From Brevundimonas sp. NIBR11 (GTDB lineage: Bacteria > Pseudomonadota > Alphaproteobacteria > Caulobacterales > Caulobacteraceae), in NCBI RefSeq assembly GCF_027912535.1, contig NZ_CP115465.1:2150001-2214000 (forward strand): DNA of 64,000 bases, read 5' to 3'. Shown here in pieces: positions 17,008-25,973 of this stretch. A program made the position numbers and the translations under genes. Position 1 is the first letter of the stretch. Each line of letters begins with the position of its first letter. Under the pieces are notes generated by a model, which saw only the letters and a program-made list of their open reading frames with translations, was not told the origin of the DNA and did not search any database.

Positions 17008-18642
17008 TTGGATAGACGTTCGTTCCTCGCCGCTTGCGGCATCGGCGCGGGGGGGCTTCTGCTTCCCGGATTCGCCGGACGCGCCATCGCCGCGTCGCAA
17101 CTGACCGAGACCATCGAGGTCGCCGTCAAGAAGCGGCTGGCGGATGCGGGCCTCAGCGCCGCCTCAGCCGCCGGGGCCACGTACTGCGACGTTCGCGTCG
17201 GTCGCTACATGCGCCAGTTCGTGATCACCCGCGAAGCCAACGTCCAGAACATCGTCAACACCGAATCGACCGGCACGGGCGTGCGCGTCATCGCCGACGG
17301 GGCCTGGGGCTTCGCCGCCACCAACACCCTTACCCCCGAGGCTGTGGCCGATGCGGCCCGTCTGGCCGTCGCCATCGCCAAGGCCAACGCCAAGAACCAG
17401 ACCGCGCCGGTCCAGCTGGCCCCCACGCGCGGCGTCGGCGAGGTCACCTGGAAGACGCCGATCCGTCGCAACGCCATGGAAGTGCCGATCGCCGAGAAGG
17501 TCGAACTGCTGCTCGGCGTCAACGCCGCCGCCACGAACGCCGGGGCCAACTTCGTCAACTCACAGCTCTTCCTGGTGAACGAGCAGAAGTATTTCGCCAG
17601 CTCGGACGGCTCCTACATCGATCAGGACGTGCACCGGATTTGGGCGCCGTTCACGGTGACGGCCATCGACCAGACGACCGGCAAGTTCCGCACCCGCGAC
17701 GGGCTCTCCTCGCCGATGGGCCTGGGCTACGAATACCTGGACGGTCGGGCGGAAGACCAGATCGTCGCCTCCAACGGCGTGGTCAGCTACGGCATGTCCT
17801 ACGACATGACCAAGGACGCGATCGCCGCCGCCCAGCAGGCGCGCGAGAAGCTAACGGCGACCTCGGTCCGCCCCGGCTCCTATGACCTGGTCCTGGACCC
17901 CAACCACCTCGGTCTGACGATCCACGAATCGGTCGGTCACCCGCTCGAGCTCGACCGCGTCCTGGGCTACGAGGCCAACTACGCCGGCACCTCCTTCGCC
18001 ACCCTCGACAAGCGCGAGAGCCGATTCCAGTACGGCTCGGAGATCGTCAACATCGTCGCCGACAAGACCCAGCCGGGCTCGCTGGGCGCCGTCGGCTATG
18101 ACGATGAAGGCATCCAGTGCAAGGAATGGAACCTCATCGAGGCCGGCAAGCTGGTCGACTATCAGGCCACGCGCGATCAGGTGCACATCCTGGGCAAGAA
18201 CGCCTCGGACGGCTGTTCCTACGCCGATAGCTGGTCGTCGGTTCAGTTCCAGCGCATGGCCAACGTCTCGCTGAAGCCGGGCAAGACGCCGATGAAGGTC
18301 AACGACATGATCGCCGACGTCGAGAACGGGATCTACATCTTGGGCCGCGGCTCCTTCTCGATCGACCAGCAGCGCTACAACGCCCAGTTCGGCGGCACCC
18401 TGTTCTACGAAATCAAGAACGGAGAGATCACGAAGCCGCTGGAAGACGTCGCTTACCAGATGCGGACGCCGGAGTTCTGGAACGCCTGCTCGGCCATCTG
18501 CGACGAGACCGACTACCGCATGTTCGGCTCGTTCTTCGACGGCAAGGGCCAGCCGAGCCAAGTCTCGGCGGTCAGCCACGGCTCGTCGACGACCCGCTTC
18601 GACGGCATCAATGTCATCAACACCGCGCGTTCGCTCGGTTGA
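17008..18642 (+). CDS. tldD: TldD-family metalloprotease with Tat signal
   Basis: A 544-residue TldD/PmbA-family protein. It starts at a TTG preceded by GGGAG. The N-terminus MDRRSFLAACGIGAGGLLLPGFAGRAIA, given here as motif DRRSFLA plus a hydrophobic stretch and AIA, is a twin-arginine signal, so the protein is probably exported folded. The zinc motif HESVGHPLE (HExxxH near residue 305) that defines active TldD subunits is intact, as are the family stretches GTGVRVIADGAWGFA and GRGSFSIDQQRYNAQFGG. Cytoplasmic E. coli TldD (about 480 residues) has no such signal. It leads an operon with a TldE/PmbA partner and MoxR-type genes. It would cleave unfolded or modified peptides; the substrate is unknown. 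Confidence 0.85.
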   Translation: MDRRSFLAACGIGAGGLLLPGFAGRAIAASQLTETIEVAVKKRLADAGLSAASAAGATYCDVRVGRYMRQFVITREANVQNIVNTESTGTGVRVIADGAWGFAATNTLTPEAVADAARLAVAIAKANAKNQTAPVQLAPTRGVGEVTWKTPIRRNAMEVPIAEKVELLLGVNAAATNAGANFVNSQLFLVNEQKYFASSDGSYIDQDVHRIWAPFTVTAIDQTTGKFRTRDGLSSPMGLGYEYLDGRAEDQIVASNGVVSYGMSYDMTKDAIAAAQQAREKLTATSVRPGSYDLVLDPNHLGLTIHESVGHPLELDRVLGYEANYAGTSFATLDKRESRFQYGSEIVNIVADKTQPGSLGAVGYDDEGIQCKEWNLIEAGKLVDYQATRDQVHILGKNASDGCSYADSWSSVQFQRMANVSLKPGKTPMKVNDMIADVENGIYILGRGSFSIDQQRYNAQFGGTLFYEIKNGEITKPLEDVAYQMRTPEFWNACSAICDETDYRMFGSFFDGKGQPSQVSAVSHGSSTTRFDGINVINTARSLG

Positions 18643-18664
18643 TCGGACCCAAGGGAAAAATCAC

Positions 18665-19999
18665 ATGAGCATCATGACCGAAGCCGAGGCCAAAGCGATC
18701 CTCGACAAGGTGATCGCGCTGTCGACCGCCGACGAGTGCACCGCCCAGCTGGGCGGCTCGACGGACGGCAACATCCGCTTCGCCCTCAACAACGTGTCCA
18801 CCTCGGGCGTGGTCTCGGACGTCCAGCTCGGCGTCCAGGTCGCGTTCGGCAAACGGGTCGGCACCGCCACCATCAACGAATTCTCAGACGAAGCCCTCGC
18901 CCGCGTGGTTCGCCGCGCCGAGGACCTGGCGAAGCTGGCCCCGGAAAACCCCGAGTTCATGCCGGCCGTGCAGCGCCAGACCTATCGCGCCTCCAACACC
19001 TGGGACGCCGCCACCGCCGCCATCACGCCGGAGAACAGGGCCGAGATTGCTCGCGCGTCGATCGATCCCTGCAAGGGGCAGGACCTGATCGCGGCCGGCT
19101 TCCTGAACGACGGCGCGGGCTTCACCGCCTTCGCCAACTCGAACGGCAACTTCGGTTACCAGCGCTCCACCAACCTGAACTACACCTGCACGGTCCGCAC
19201 CGAGGACGGTCGGGGTTCGGGCTGGGTCGGCCGCAGCCTGCAGAACGCCAACGACTTCAATGTCGACAGCGACATCCAGATCGCCATGCGCAAGGCTTCC
19301 GCCTCGGTGGACGCCCAAGCGCTGGAGCCTGGCAAATATACGGTCATCCTGGAGCCCGCCGCGGCCGCTGGCCTGATCTCTTTCATGTTCAACTTCTTCG
19401 GCGCCCGTCAGGCCGATGAAGGCCGCAGCTTCCTGTCCAAGGCCGGCGGCGGAAACAAAATCGGCGAACAGGTCTTCGACCCGCGCGTCAACTTTACGGC
19501 TGACCCCTGGCATGCCGAGGCTCCGGTGGAACCATGGGACGGCGACGGTCTGCCGCGCGAGCGCATGGATTTCGTCAAGGACGGCGTGGTCACCAACCTG
19601 AACTACGGCCGCTACTGGGCCGACAAGCAGGGCAAGGAAGCCAACGCCACTCCGGGCAACCTGATCATGTCGGGCGGCACCAAGTCGATCTCGGAACTCG
19701 TTCGCGAGACCGAGCGCGGCATTCTGGTGACCCGCACCTGGTATATCCGGATGGTGGATCCGCAGACGGTGCTGCTGACCGGCCTGACCCGCGACGGCAC
19801 CTTCTATATCGAGAACGGCGAGCTGAAGTACCCGCTGAAGAATTTCCGCTTCAACGAGTCCCCGGTGATCATGCTCAACAACATCGATGAGCTGGGTCGT
19901 CCGGTCCGGGTCGCCGGCGACGAGAGCAGCCTGGCCATGATGATCCCACCGATGCGCCTGCGCGACTTCACCTTCACCTCCCTGTCCGACGCCGTCTGA
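18665..19999 (+). CDS. TldE/PmbA-family partner subunit
   Basis: A 444-residue TldD/PmbA-family protein without the HExxxH zinc site, i.e. the non-catalytic TldE/PmbA role. The ATG at 18665 has AGGGA upstream and follows the tldD stop by 22 bases. Family features are the N-terminal repeat SDVQLGVQVAFGKRVGTATINEFSDEAL (given here in part), KYTVILEPAAAAGLISFMF, and the C-terminal MSGGTKSISELVRETERGILVTR and FRFNESPVIML. No signal peptide is evident, unlike its TldD partner. If the two form the usual heterodimer, either this subunit travels with the Tat-exported TldD or the pair meets only in the cytoplasm. Confidence 0.85.
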   Translation: MSIMTEAEAKAILDKVIALSTADECTAQLGGSTDGNIRFALNNVSTSGVVSDVQLGVQVAFGKRVGTATINEFSDEALARVVRRAEDLAKLAPENPEFMPAVQRQTYRASNTWDAATAAITPENRAEIARASIDPCKGQDLIAAGFLNDGAGFTAFANSNGNFGYQRSTNLNYTCTVRTEDGRGSGWVGRSLQNANDFNVDSDIQIAMRKASASVDAQALEPGKYTVILEPAAAAGLISFMFNFFGARQADEGRSFLSKAGGGNKIGEQVFDPRVNFTADPWHAEAPVEPWDGDGLPRERMDFVKDGVVTNLNYGRYWADKQGKEANATPGNLIMSGGTKSISELVRETERGILVTRTWYIRMVDPQTVLLTGLTRDGTFYIENGELKYPLKNFRFNESPVIMLNNIDELGRPVRVAGDESSLAMMIPPMRLRDFTFTSLSDAV

Positions 20000-20012
20000 C
20001 TGGAGGCAGCGC

Positions 20013-20735
20013 GTGTCGAGTTCGAGTATGACACGCGCCGAGCTCTTGCGATCGCTGGCCGGCGGCGCGCTGGGAACCCTGCTTGCAGGGTTTCCGCGCG
20101 CCGCCGACGCGCAGGCGACATACGATTTCTGGTTCACTCGGCTGCGCTACGATTCGGGCGACTGGGACGTGGACCAGAGGATGCCGGCCAACATCCTCAC
20201 CTCGCTGGTGGACTACACCAACCTCAGGGTCGACCCCGACGAGCGGGTCGTGGCCCTGGCCGATCCGGCCATGCTGACCGCCCCCTTCTGCTATCTCGCG
20301 GGCCACAAGCTGGTGGAGTTCAACGCGGCCGAGGCGCGCAATTTCGAACGCTATGTCCACAACGGCGGCTTCGTCTTCGTGGACGACTGCAACCACGATA
20401 TCGACGGCCTGTTCGCCACCACCTTCGAACGGCAGATGGCCGCCATCTTCGGCCCGGACGCCCTGAAGAAACTGCCCAACGACCACGACATCTATTCCAG
20501 CTTCTTCAAGTTCGATGACGGCCCGCCGGCGACGACGTTCGAGCTGAACGGCTGGGGCGACGACCTCATTCACGACTACCTCAAGGGCATCGAGATCGAT
20601 GGTCGGTTGGGCGTGCTGTATTCCAACAAGGATTACGGCTGCGAGTGGGACTACGACTGGCGCAACAAGCGCTTCCTGGCCGAGGACAACACCAAGTTCG
20701 CGGTCAACATCATCCTCTACGCCCTGACCGCCTGA
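20013..20735 (+). CDS. DUF4159 domain protein with N-terminal export signal
   Basis: A 240-residue protein starting at GTG 20013 with GGAGG six bases upstream. An in-frame ATG at 20028 is possible but less well placed. The N-terminus RAELLRSLAGGALGTLLAGFPRAADAQA looks like a signal peptide (motif RAELL plus a hydrophobic core and ADAQ). The rest matches DUF4159: FWFTRLRYDSGDWD, ERYVHNGGFVFVDDCNHD, and a C-terminal part rich in Trp, Tyr and Asp ending KFAVNIILYALTA. DUF4159 resembles a class I glutamine-amidotransferase-like fold without known activity. It often sits beside MoxR and von Willebrand factor A proteins, as here. Function is unknown. Confidence 0.8.
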   Translation: MSSSSMTRAELLRSLAGGALGTLLAGFPRAADAQATYDFWFTRLRYDSGDWDVDQRMPANILTSLVDYTNLRVDPDERVVALADPAMLTAPFCYLAGHKLVEFNAAEARNFERYVHNGGFVFVDDCNHDIDGLFATTFERQMAAIFGPDALKKLPNDHDIYSSFFKFDDGPPATTFELNGWGDDLIHDYLKGIEIDGRLGVLYSNKDYGCEWDYDWRNKRFLAEDNTKFAVNIILYALTA

Positions 20736-20753
20736 CCTCCCCCAGGACTGACC

Positions 20754-21752
20754 ATGACCACGCCCACCCAATCCGAAATCGACGCGCGCCTGGCGCAGCT
20801 CGGCAAGCTGAAGGCCGCCATCGGCCAGGCCATCGTCGGCCAGAACGAGGTCGTCGAACAGCTGTTGATCGGCCTTCTCGCCGGGGGCCACTGCCTGATC
20901 GAGGGTGTGCCGGGCCTCGGCAAAACCCTGCTGGTCCGCACCCTCGGGCAGGCGCTCCATCTGGAGTTCCGCAGAGTCCAGTTCACCCCCGACCTGATGC
21001 CGTCGGACATCCTCGGCACCGAGGTGCTGGAGGAGGATCACGGCACGGGCCATCGCAGCTTCCGCTTCCAGCCCGGCCCGGTCTTCACCAACCTCTTCCT
21101 CGCCGACGAGCTGAACCGCACTCCGCCCAAGACCCAGGCCGCCCTGCTGGAAGCCATGCAGGAGCACACGGTCTCCTACGCCGGCGTGACCCACAAACTG
21201 AATGAGCCCTTCTTCGTCCTGGCGACCCAGAACCCGCTGGAACAGGCCGGTACCTATCCCCTGCCCGAGGCCCAGCTCGACCGCTTCCTGCTCAACATCC
21301 GCGTCGGCTATCCGACGGCGGAGGAGGAGCGCGCCATCCTCGTCGCCACCACCGGCTCCGGCATCGGCGCCGTGCCCCAGGTCATGGTCGGCGAGGACAT
21401 CGTCGCCCTGCAGAAATGGGTGCGCGATGTCTATGTCGGAGAGTCCCTGCTGACCTGGATCACCGATCTGGTCCGCGCCACCCGCCCCTCGGCGGAGGCG
21501 CCGAAGGCGGTGCAGGACTATGTTCGCTGGGGCGCCGGCCCGCGCGCCGGTCAGGCCTTGGTCCTCGCCGCCAAGGCCCGCGCCCTGCTGAGCGGTCGTC
21601 TCGCCGCGACGCGGGAGGATGTCGTCGCCCTGGCCGCCCCGGTCCTGCGTCACCGCATCCTGCTGTCCTTCGCGGCGGAAGCCGAACGCAAGACGGCCGA
21701 CGACGTCGTGGCCGCCTTGATCGCCGCCCTGCCCGCACCGCGCGCCGACTGA
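20754..21752 (+). CDS. MoxR-family AAA+ ATPase
   Basis: A 332-residue MoxR ATPase. Walker A is GVPGLGKTLLVRTLG near residues 56-69. Walker B is LFLADELNRTPPKTQAALLEAMQE near 115-135. Sensor 1 is VLATQNPLEQAGTYPLPEAQLDRFL near 160-185. A small helical lid with YVRWGAGPRAGQALVLAAKA completes the AAA_3 and lid domains. MoxR proteins act as chaperone-like machines with von Willebrand factor A partners to mature or activate envelope complexes. The DUF58 protein that follows is the usual partner. The gene starts 18 bases after the DUF4159 stop. Confidence 0.93.
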   Translation: MTTPTQSEIDARLAQLGKLKAAIGQAIVGQNEVVEQLLIGLLAGGHCLIEGVPGLGKTLLVRTLGQALHLEFRRVQFTPDLMPSDILGTEVLEEDHGTGHRSFRFQPGPVFTNLFLADELNRTPPKTQAALLEAMQEHTVSYAGVTHKLNEPFFVLATQNPLEQAGTYPLPEAQLDRFLLNIRVGYPTAEEERAILVATTGSGIGAVPQVMVGEDIVALQKWVRDVYVGESLLTWITDLVRATRPSAEAPKAVQDYVRWGAGPRAGQALVLAAKARALLSGRLAATREDVVALAAPVLRHRILLSFAAEAERKTADDVVAALIAALPAPRAD

Positions 21753-21760
21753 TCACGCGG

Positions 21761-22645
21761 ATGTCGCCGCTCGACCTGCCTCCGGAGTTGCGCAGTCGGC
21801 TCCGCCGCCTGTCCATCGTCCCGCGTCGCGCGGCGGTGCTGGCGTCTGCGGGCATGCACGACAGCCGCAACAAGGGCGGCGGGCTCGAGTTCGCCCAGTA
21901 TCGGGCCTATGAGCGCGGCGACGACCTGCGCGCCATCGACTGGAAGCTCTACGCCCGGTCCGACAAATTCTTCGTCCGCGACGCCGAGCGCGAGAGCCCG
22001 GTCGCCATCTGGATCATCGTCGACGCCAGCGCCTCCATGGCCCAGGCCGACCTCGCCCGCCCCGGCTGGAGCCGCTTCGACGCAGCGCGCCGCATCGCCG
22101 CCAGCCTGATGGAGATCGCGCTCTATCAGGGCGACCGTTTTGGCTTGGTCGTAGAGAGCGCGACCGGACCCATGGTGCTGTCGCCCGGATCGGGTGGACG
22201 TCATCGCGATCGGGTCTGCCTGGCATTGGCCCCGTTGAAGGCTTCGGGCGCCGCCGACTGGACCCGCGACGTCGGGGTCTTCGGCGAACAGATGGGCGCG
22301 CGCGACATTCTCATTTTCCTGACCGACGGCTTCGACGAACGCTGTATCGCCACGGCCGAACGGCTCGCCGCTTCGGGTCGCGACGTCTGCATCATCCAGA
22401 TCCTGACGGGCGACGAGCGCGACTTCCCGTTCGACCAGGGCTACCGCTTCCATGACCCCGAGACAGGGGCCGAGCTGATCGGCGACGGCCGTACCCTGCG
22501 CGCCGATTTCATCGCCCGCTTCGCCGCCGCCCGCGCGGCCCTCGCCGCCCGGCTCGAGGTGCGCGGCATCCGCCACGTCGAACATTTCATCGACGAGAGC
22601 GCCGATGTTCCGATCCGCACCCTGTTCCGTTCGGCGGGTCGTTGA
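21761..22645 (+). CDS. DUF58 protein with von Willebrand factor A-like domain
   Basis: A 294-residue DUF58 protein. The conserved core GLEFAQYRAYERGDDLRAIDWKLYAR is present (residues about 42-70, cited in parts), followed by a vWA-like domain with metal site DASASMA and a second Asp in FLTDGFDERC. The ATG at 21761 follows the moxR stop by 8 bases. No membrane segment is evident, so it is probably cytoplasmic or peripheral. With MoxR it forms the standard MoxR-vWA chaperone pair. Its stop overlaps the next ATG by one base. Confidence 0.88.
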   Translation: MSPLDLPPELRSRLRRLSIVPRRAAVLASAGMHDSRNKGGGLEFAQYRAYERGDDLRAIDWKLYARSDKFFVRDAERESPVAIWIIVDASASMAQADLARPGWSRFDAARRIAASLMEIALYQGDRFGLVVESATGPMVLSPGSGGRHRDRVCLALAPLKASGAADWTRDVGVFGEQMGARDILIFLTDGFDERCIATAERLAASGRDVCIIQILTGDERDFPFDQGYRFHDPETGAELIGDGRTLRADFIARFAAARAALAARLEVRGIRHVEHFIDESADVPIRTLFRSAGR

Positions 22646-23796
22646 TGAGCCCCGGCCTTTTCCTGCCCGCCGGCCTCGCGGCCCTGCTGGCCCTCGCGAT
22701 CCCGGTCGTCATCCACATCGCGCGCCGGACCGAGGCTCGGACTGTCGACTTCGCCGCCCTGCGCTGGCTGGACGCTGCGCCGAAACCGCGCCGAAGCCTG
22801 ACAGTTGACGAGCGGCTTCTGCTCGCCGCCCGCCTTCTGCTGCTCTCCCTGATCGCCCTCTGGCTCGCCGCCCCGGTGCTGTGGAACGCCGCCGACGACC
22901 GGCGCGTGGTCGCCGTCCTGCCGGGGGCCGACGCCGCCACCGTCCGCGCCGCCGCCGAACGGGGCGACCGCGTCGTCTTGCTGGCCCCCGGCTTCCCCGA
23001 GCACAGCGCCCTCGCCCCCGTTGCATCCGAAGACCCGATCAGCCTGATCCGTCAGCTCGACGCCGAATTGCCCGCCCATACGCCCGTCGAACTGATCGTC
23101 CCCGCCACGCTCGGCGACGTGGACGCCGAACGCCCGCGTCTGTCCCGCCGCGTCGAGTGGACCGTCGGCGCCGAAGGCCCCGCGCCGCGCGTCGCCGCCA
23201 CGCGTCCCCTCGCCCTCACCGTCCGCCACACCCTCGGAGCCGAGGGCGCCGTCCGTTATTTCCGCGCCGCCGCCGCGTCCTGGACGCCCGCCGACGCCGA
23301 GCCCGCGTTCGACGTCGCCGCCACGGATCGTGGCGTTCCCGGCAGCGCCCGCCACCTGATCTGGCTCGCCTCCGGCCCCGTCCCCGCCCCCTTCGAACGC
23401 TGGGTCCGCGACGGCGGCGTCATCCTGACCAGCCTGGAAGCCCGCATCCCTGTCGAAGGCGAGACCGTCCCCGTCTGGCGTGGAGCGGCCGGCGAACCGC
23501 TCGCCGTCGCAGGCCGTCTGGGACGCGGCAGGGTCATCCGCCTGACCCGCGCCCTGGAGCCCGCCGCGATCCCGCAGCTGGTCGAGCCGACCTTTCCCGA
23601 CGCGCTCGCCGCGATGCTCGACACGCCGCCTGCGCCCGCCCGTGTCGCCGCCGCCGACCACGCCCCCCTGACCGGCGCCGCACCCTACGACCAGCCGCCA
23701 CTCGACCTGCGGCCGTGGCTCGCTCTCCTGATCGCCCTCGTCTTCGCCGCCGAGCGGTGTTTGGCCACGCGTCGCCAGAGGGCGGTCGCGCCATGA
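22645..23796 (+). CDS. BatA-like N-terminal domain membrane protein
   Basis: A 383-residue protein starting at the ATG that overlaps the DUF58 stop (TGATG). Residues 1-30 (FLPAGLAALLALAIPVVIHI then ARRTEARTVDFAALRWL) match the BatA N-terminal domain found in aerotolerance-type operons. A second membrane segment lies at about 60-80 (LLLAARLLLLSLIALWLAAPVLW). The middle is periplasmic and Pro/Ala/Asp-rich, and a last hydrophobic segment closes the protein near 355-372. No vWA metal site is seen in it. It likely anchors the MoxR-DUF58 pair at the membrane. Confidence 0.75.
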   Translation: MSPGLFLPAGLAALLALAIPVVIHIARRTEARTVDFAALRWLDAAPKPRRSLTVDERLLLAARLLLLSLIALWLAAPVLWNAADDRRVVAVLPGADAATVRAAAERGDRVVLLAPGFPEHSALAPVASEDPISLIRQLDAELPAHTPVELIVPATLGDVDAERPRLSRRVEWTVGAEGPAPRVAATRPLALTVRHTLGAEGAVRYFRAAAASWTPADAEPAFDVAATDRGVPGSARHLIWLASGPVPAPFERWVRDGGVILTSLEARIPVEGETVPVWRGAAGEPLAVAGRLGRGRVIRLTRALEPAAIPQLVEPTFPDALAAMLDTPPAPARVAAADHAPLTGAAPYDQPPLDLRPWLALLIALVFAAERCLATRRQRAVAP

Positions 23797-25973
23797 CCGC
23801 CATCCCTGTGCTGACCGGTCACCAGACCGCCGCCCGCCTGCGCGCCAACCTCGACACGGCGGCGCTGGGCCTGCCCGGCGCGTTCGTCCTCGCCGCCCTC
23901 GGCTGGCGTCTATTCGGAATGGGTGGAGCGGTCGTCGCCGTGATCCTCGGCCTCGCCGCCGTCGTCGCCGCCTCCCTCTGGCGCGCCCGCCGGTACGACC
24001 GTCGCTGGCTGATCGGCGCGCTCGACGCCCGCGTTCCCCGGTTCGAGGATTCCACCGCCCTTCTGTTTCGCGACCGGTCCTCGGTGTCGGGACTGACAGC
24101 CCTCCAGCGCGATCGTCTCGAGGAACGCCTCCACGAGGCCGCCGCCGTCGATCTCCGCCCCGGCTGGTCTCGGCGTCCCATCGCCATCGCCTGGGGCGCC
24201 GCCGTCGTCCTGATCGCCGCCGTCCTGCTGTGGCCCGCCGCGAATCTCCCCGAGACGAGGACGGCCGCCACCGCCCGCCCCGCCACCGTGGCCAATCCTC
24301 CTGTCCTGACCGGCGCCCGCCTCCGCATCATTCCGCCCGCCTACACCGGCCTGCCCGTCCGGGAGCAGACCGCGCTCGACGCCCGCGTGCCCGAGGGCTC
24401 CCGCGTCGAATGGCTGATCGACTTCGCGCCCCAGCCCTCCACGGCCGGGCTGGAGTTCCCGGAGAACACCCCTGTCTCCCTGATCCGCGACGGGACCCGC
24501 TGGACCGGCGCCCGGATCGTCGACAGGCCCATGCTCTATCGCGTCGAGGCGCCGGGCTTGCCGCAGCAGCGCCTCAACCGCCTCGACGCCGTCGCCGACG
24601 CCGAACCTGCGGTCCGCCTGGTCGAACCCGAAAGCCAGTTGGTTCAACTGACCCCCGGCCAGACCACCTGGACCCCGGTCTTCGAGGCCAGCGACGACTA
24701 CGGGGTAATCGAGACCGCGACCCTGCGCATCACCGTGACCAAGGGCGACGGCGAGAACATCACCTTCGAGCAACGCACCATGCCGCTGCGTGGCCAGGGC
24801 GCGGCCAAACGAATGCGCTTCTCCACCACCCTGAACCTCGCCCGCGAAGGCATGGCGGCGGGCAGCGACCTGATCGTCCAGCTGGTCGTCACCGACACCC
24901 GCTCGCCCGAACGCCACATGGTCGAGGGTCCCAGCGTCATCCTGCGCTGGCCGACGGACCTCGAGATGGCCGAGGGCCTGGACGGCATGGCCATGCGGAT
25001 CATGCCCGCCTATTTCGCCAGCCAGCGCCAGATCATCATCAACGCAGAGGCCTTGATCGCGCGCCGCCGCACCCTGACCGGCGATCCCTTCATGGACGCC
25101 TCCAACACTATCGGCGAGGAGCAGGCGGCGCTGCGTCTGCGCTACGGCCAGTTCATGGGCGAGGAGGTCGAGGGCGGCGGATCGACCGGCGGCATCGCCC
25201 TGCCCACCGCCGACGCCCCGGCGGCGCCCGCCCTGCCCACCTCGGACACGCCCTCTCCGCGCGCCCGCCCCGCCGAGGATCACGCCGACCAGCACGATGA
25301 CCATGGCGGCGAAGATCACGCCGACGAGGCCGCGCCCGGCGGCATGGGCGCCGAGGTCGATGTGCTGCACCAGTTCGGGCACGCCCACGACGACCGCGAC
25401 GTCGCCACCCTGTTCCAGCCCCGGACGCGATCGGCTCTCGCCCGCGCCATCGACGCCATGTGGGCCTCCGAACGCGAGCTTCGCCAGGGCCGTCCCGAGG
25501 CCGCCCTGCCCCACGCCAACGAGGCGCTGGAACTGTTGAAGGAAGCCCAGCGCGCGTCCCGCATCTTCCTGCGTCGCGTCGGATCCGACCTGCCGCCCGT
25601 GGACTTCTCGCGCCGTCTGACCGGAGAGCGCGAGGGGATCGTCGCCGAGGATCCCACGCGCCCCGAACGCAGCCCGGCCGACGCGGTCGCCGCCGACGCG
25701 TGGAGGGCGCTGGAGGAACGGCCCGGCTCTGGGTCCGCTCCTCTACCCCTCGGAGCCCTCGACCGCTGGGTGCAGCAGAACGGCGGCCGTATCGCCGATC
25801 CCCTGGCCCTGCGCGCCGCCATCGACACAGTGCGCAACGAGCCCGCCTGCCTCGACTGCCGGCGACGCCTGCGCGCGCTCCTGTGGACCGCCCTGCAGCG
25901 TCCTGCCCCCACGCCTGGCCGTCGCGAGGCCCCCGGCGCGCGCGGGCAGCGCTATCTGGACGCCCTGCGGTGA
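23793..25973 (+). CDS. DUF4175-like membrane protein
   Basis: A 726-residue protein whose ATG overlaps the previous stop (ATGA). Two hydrophobic segments lie near residues 30-65 (LGLPGAFVLAALGW, GGAVVAVILGLAAVVAASLW) and a third near 135-150. A periplasmic region with Ig-like beta stretches follows (FEASDDYGVIETATLRITV), as in DUF4175 proteins. A segment at about residues 494-517 is very rich in His, Asp and Glu (DHADQHDDHGGEDHADE) and could bind metal. The C-terminus has CLDCRRRLRALLW, a possible Cys pair. Large proteins of this type commonly close MoxR-DUF58-BatA operons. Function is unknown. Confidence 0.72.
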   Translation: MTAIPVLTGHQTAARLRANLDTAALGLPGAFVLAALGWRLFGMGGAVVAVILGLAAVVAASLWRARRYDRRWLIGALDARVPRFEDSTALLFRDRSSVSGLTALQRDRLEERLHEAAAVDLRPGWSRRPIAIAWGAAVVLIAAVLLWPAANLPETRTAATARPATVANPPVLTGARLRIIPPAYTGLPVREQTALDARVPEGSRVEWLIDFAPQPSTAGLEFPENTPVSLIRDGTRWTGARIVDRPMLYRVEAPGLPQQRLNRLDAVADAEPAVRLVEPESQLVQLTPGQTTWTPVFEASDDYGVIETATLRITVTKGDGENITFEQRTMPLRGQGAAKRMRFSTTLNLAREGMAAGSDLIVQLVVTDTRSPERHMVEGPSVILRWPTDLEMAEGLDGMAMRIMPAYFASQRQIIINAEALIARRRTLTGDPFMDASNTIGEEQAALRLRYGQFMGEEVEGGGSTGGIALPTADAPAAPALPTSDTPSPRARPAEDHADQHDDHGGEDHADEAAPGGMGAEVDVLHQFGHAHDDRDVATLFQPRTRSALARAIDAMWASERELRQGRPEAALPHANEALELLKEAQRASRIFLRRVGSDLPPVDFSRRLTGEREGIVAEDPTRPERSPADAVAADAWRALEERPGSGSAPLPLGALDRWVQQNGGRIADPLALRAAIDTVRNEPACLDCRRRLRALLWTALQRPAPTPGRREAPGARGQRYLDALR

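Noticed and set aside
19974-21653. 559-residue minus-strand frame under DUF4159 and moxR
   Set aside because: The plus-strand MoxR motifs are unmistakable; the antisense product is low-complexity.
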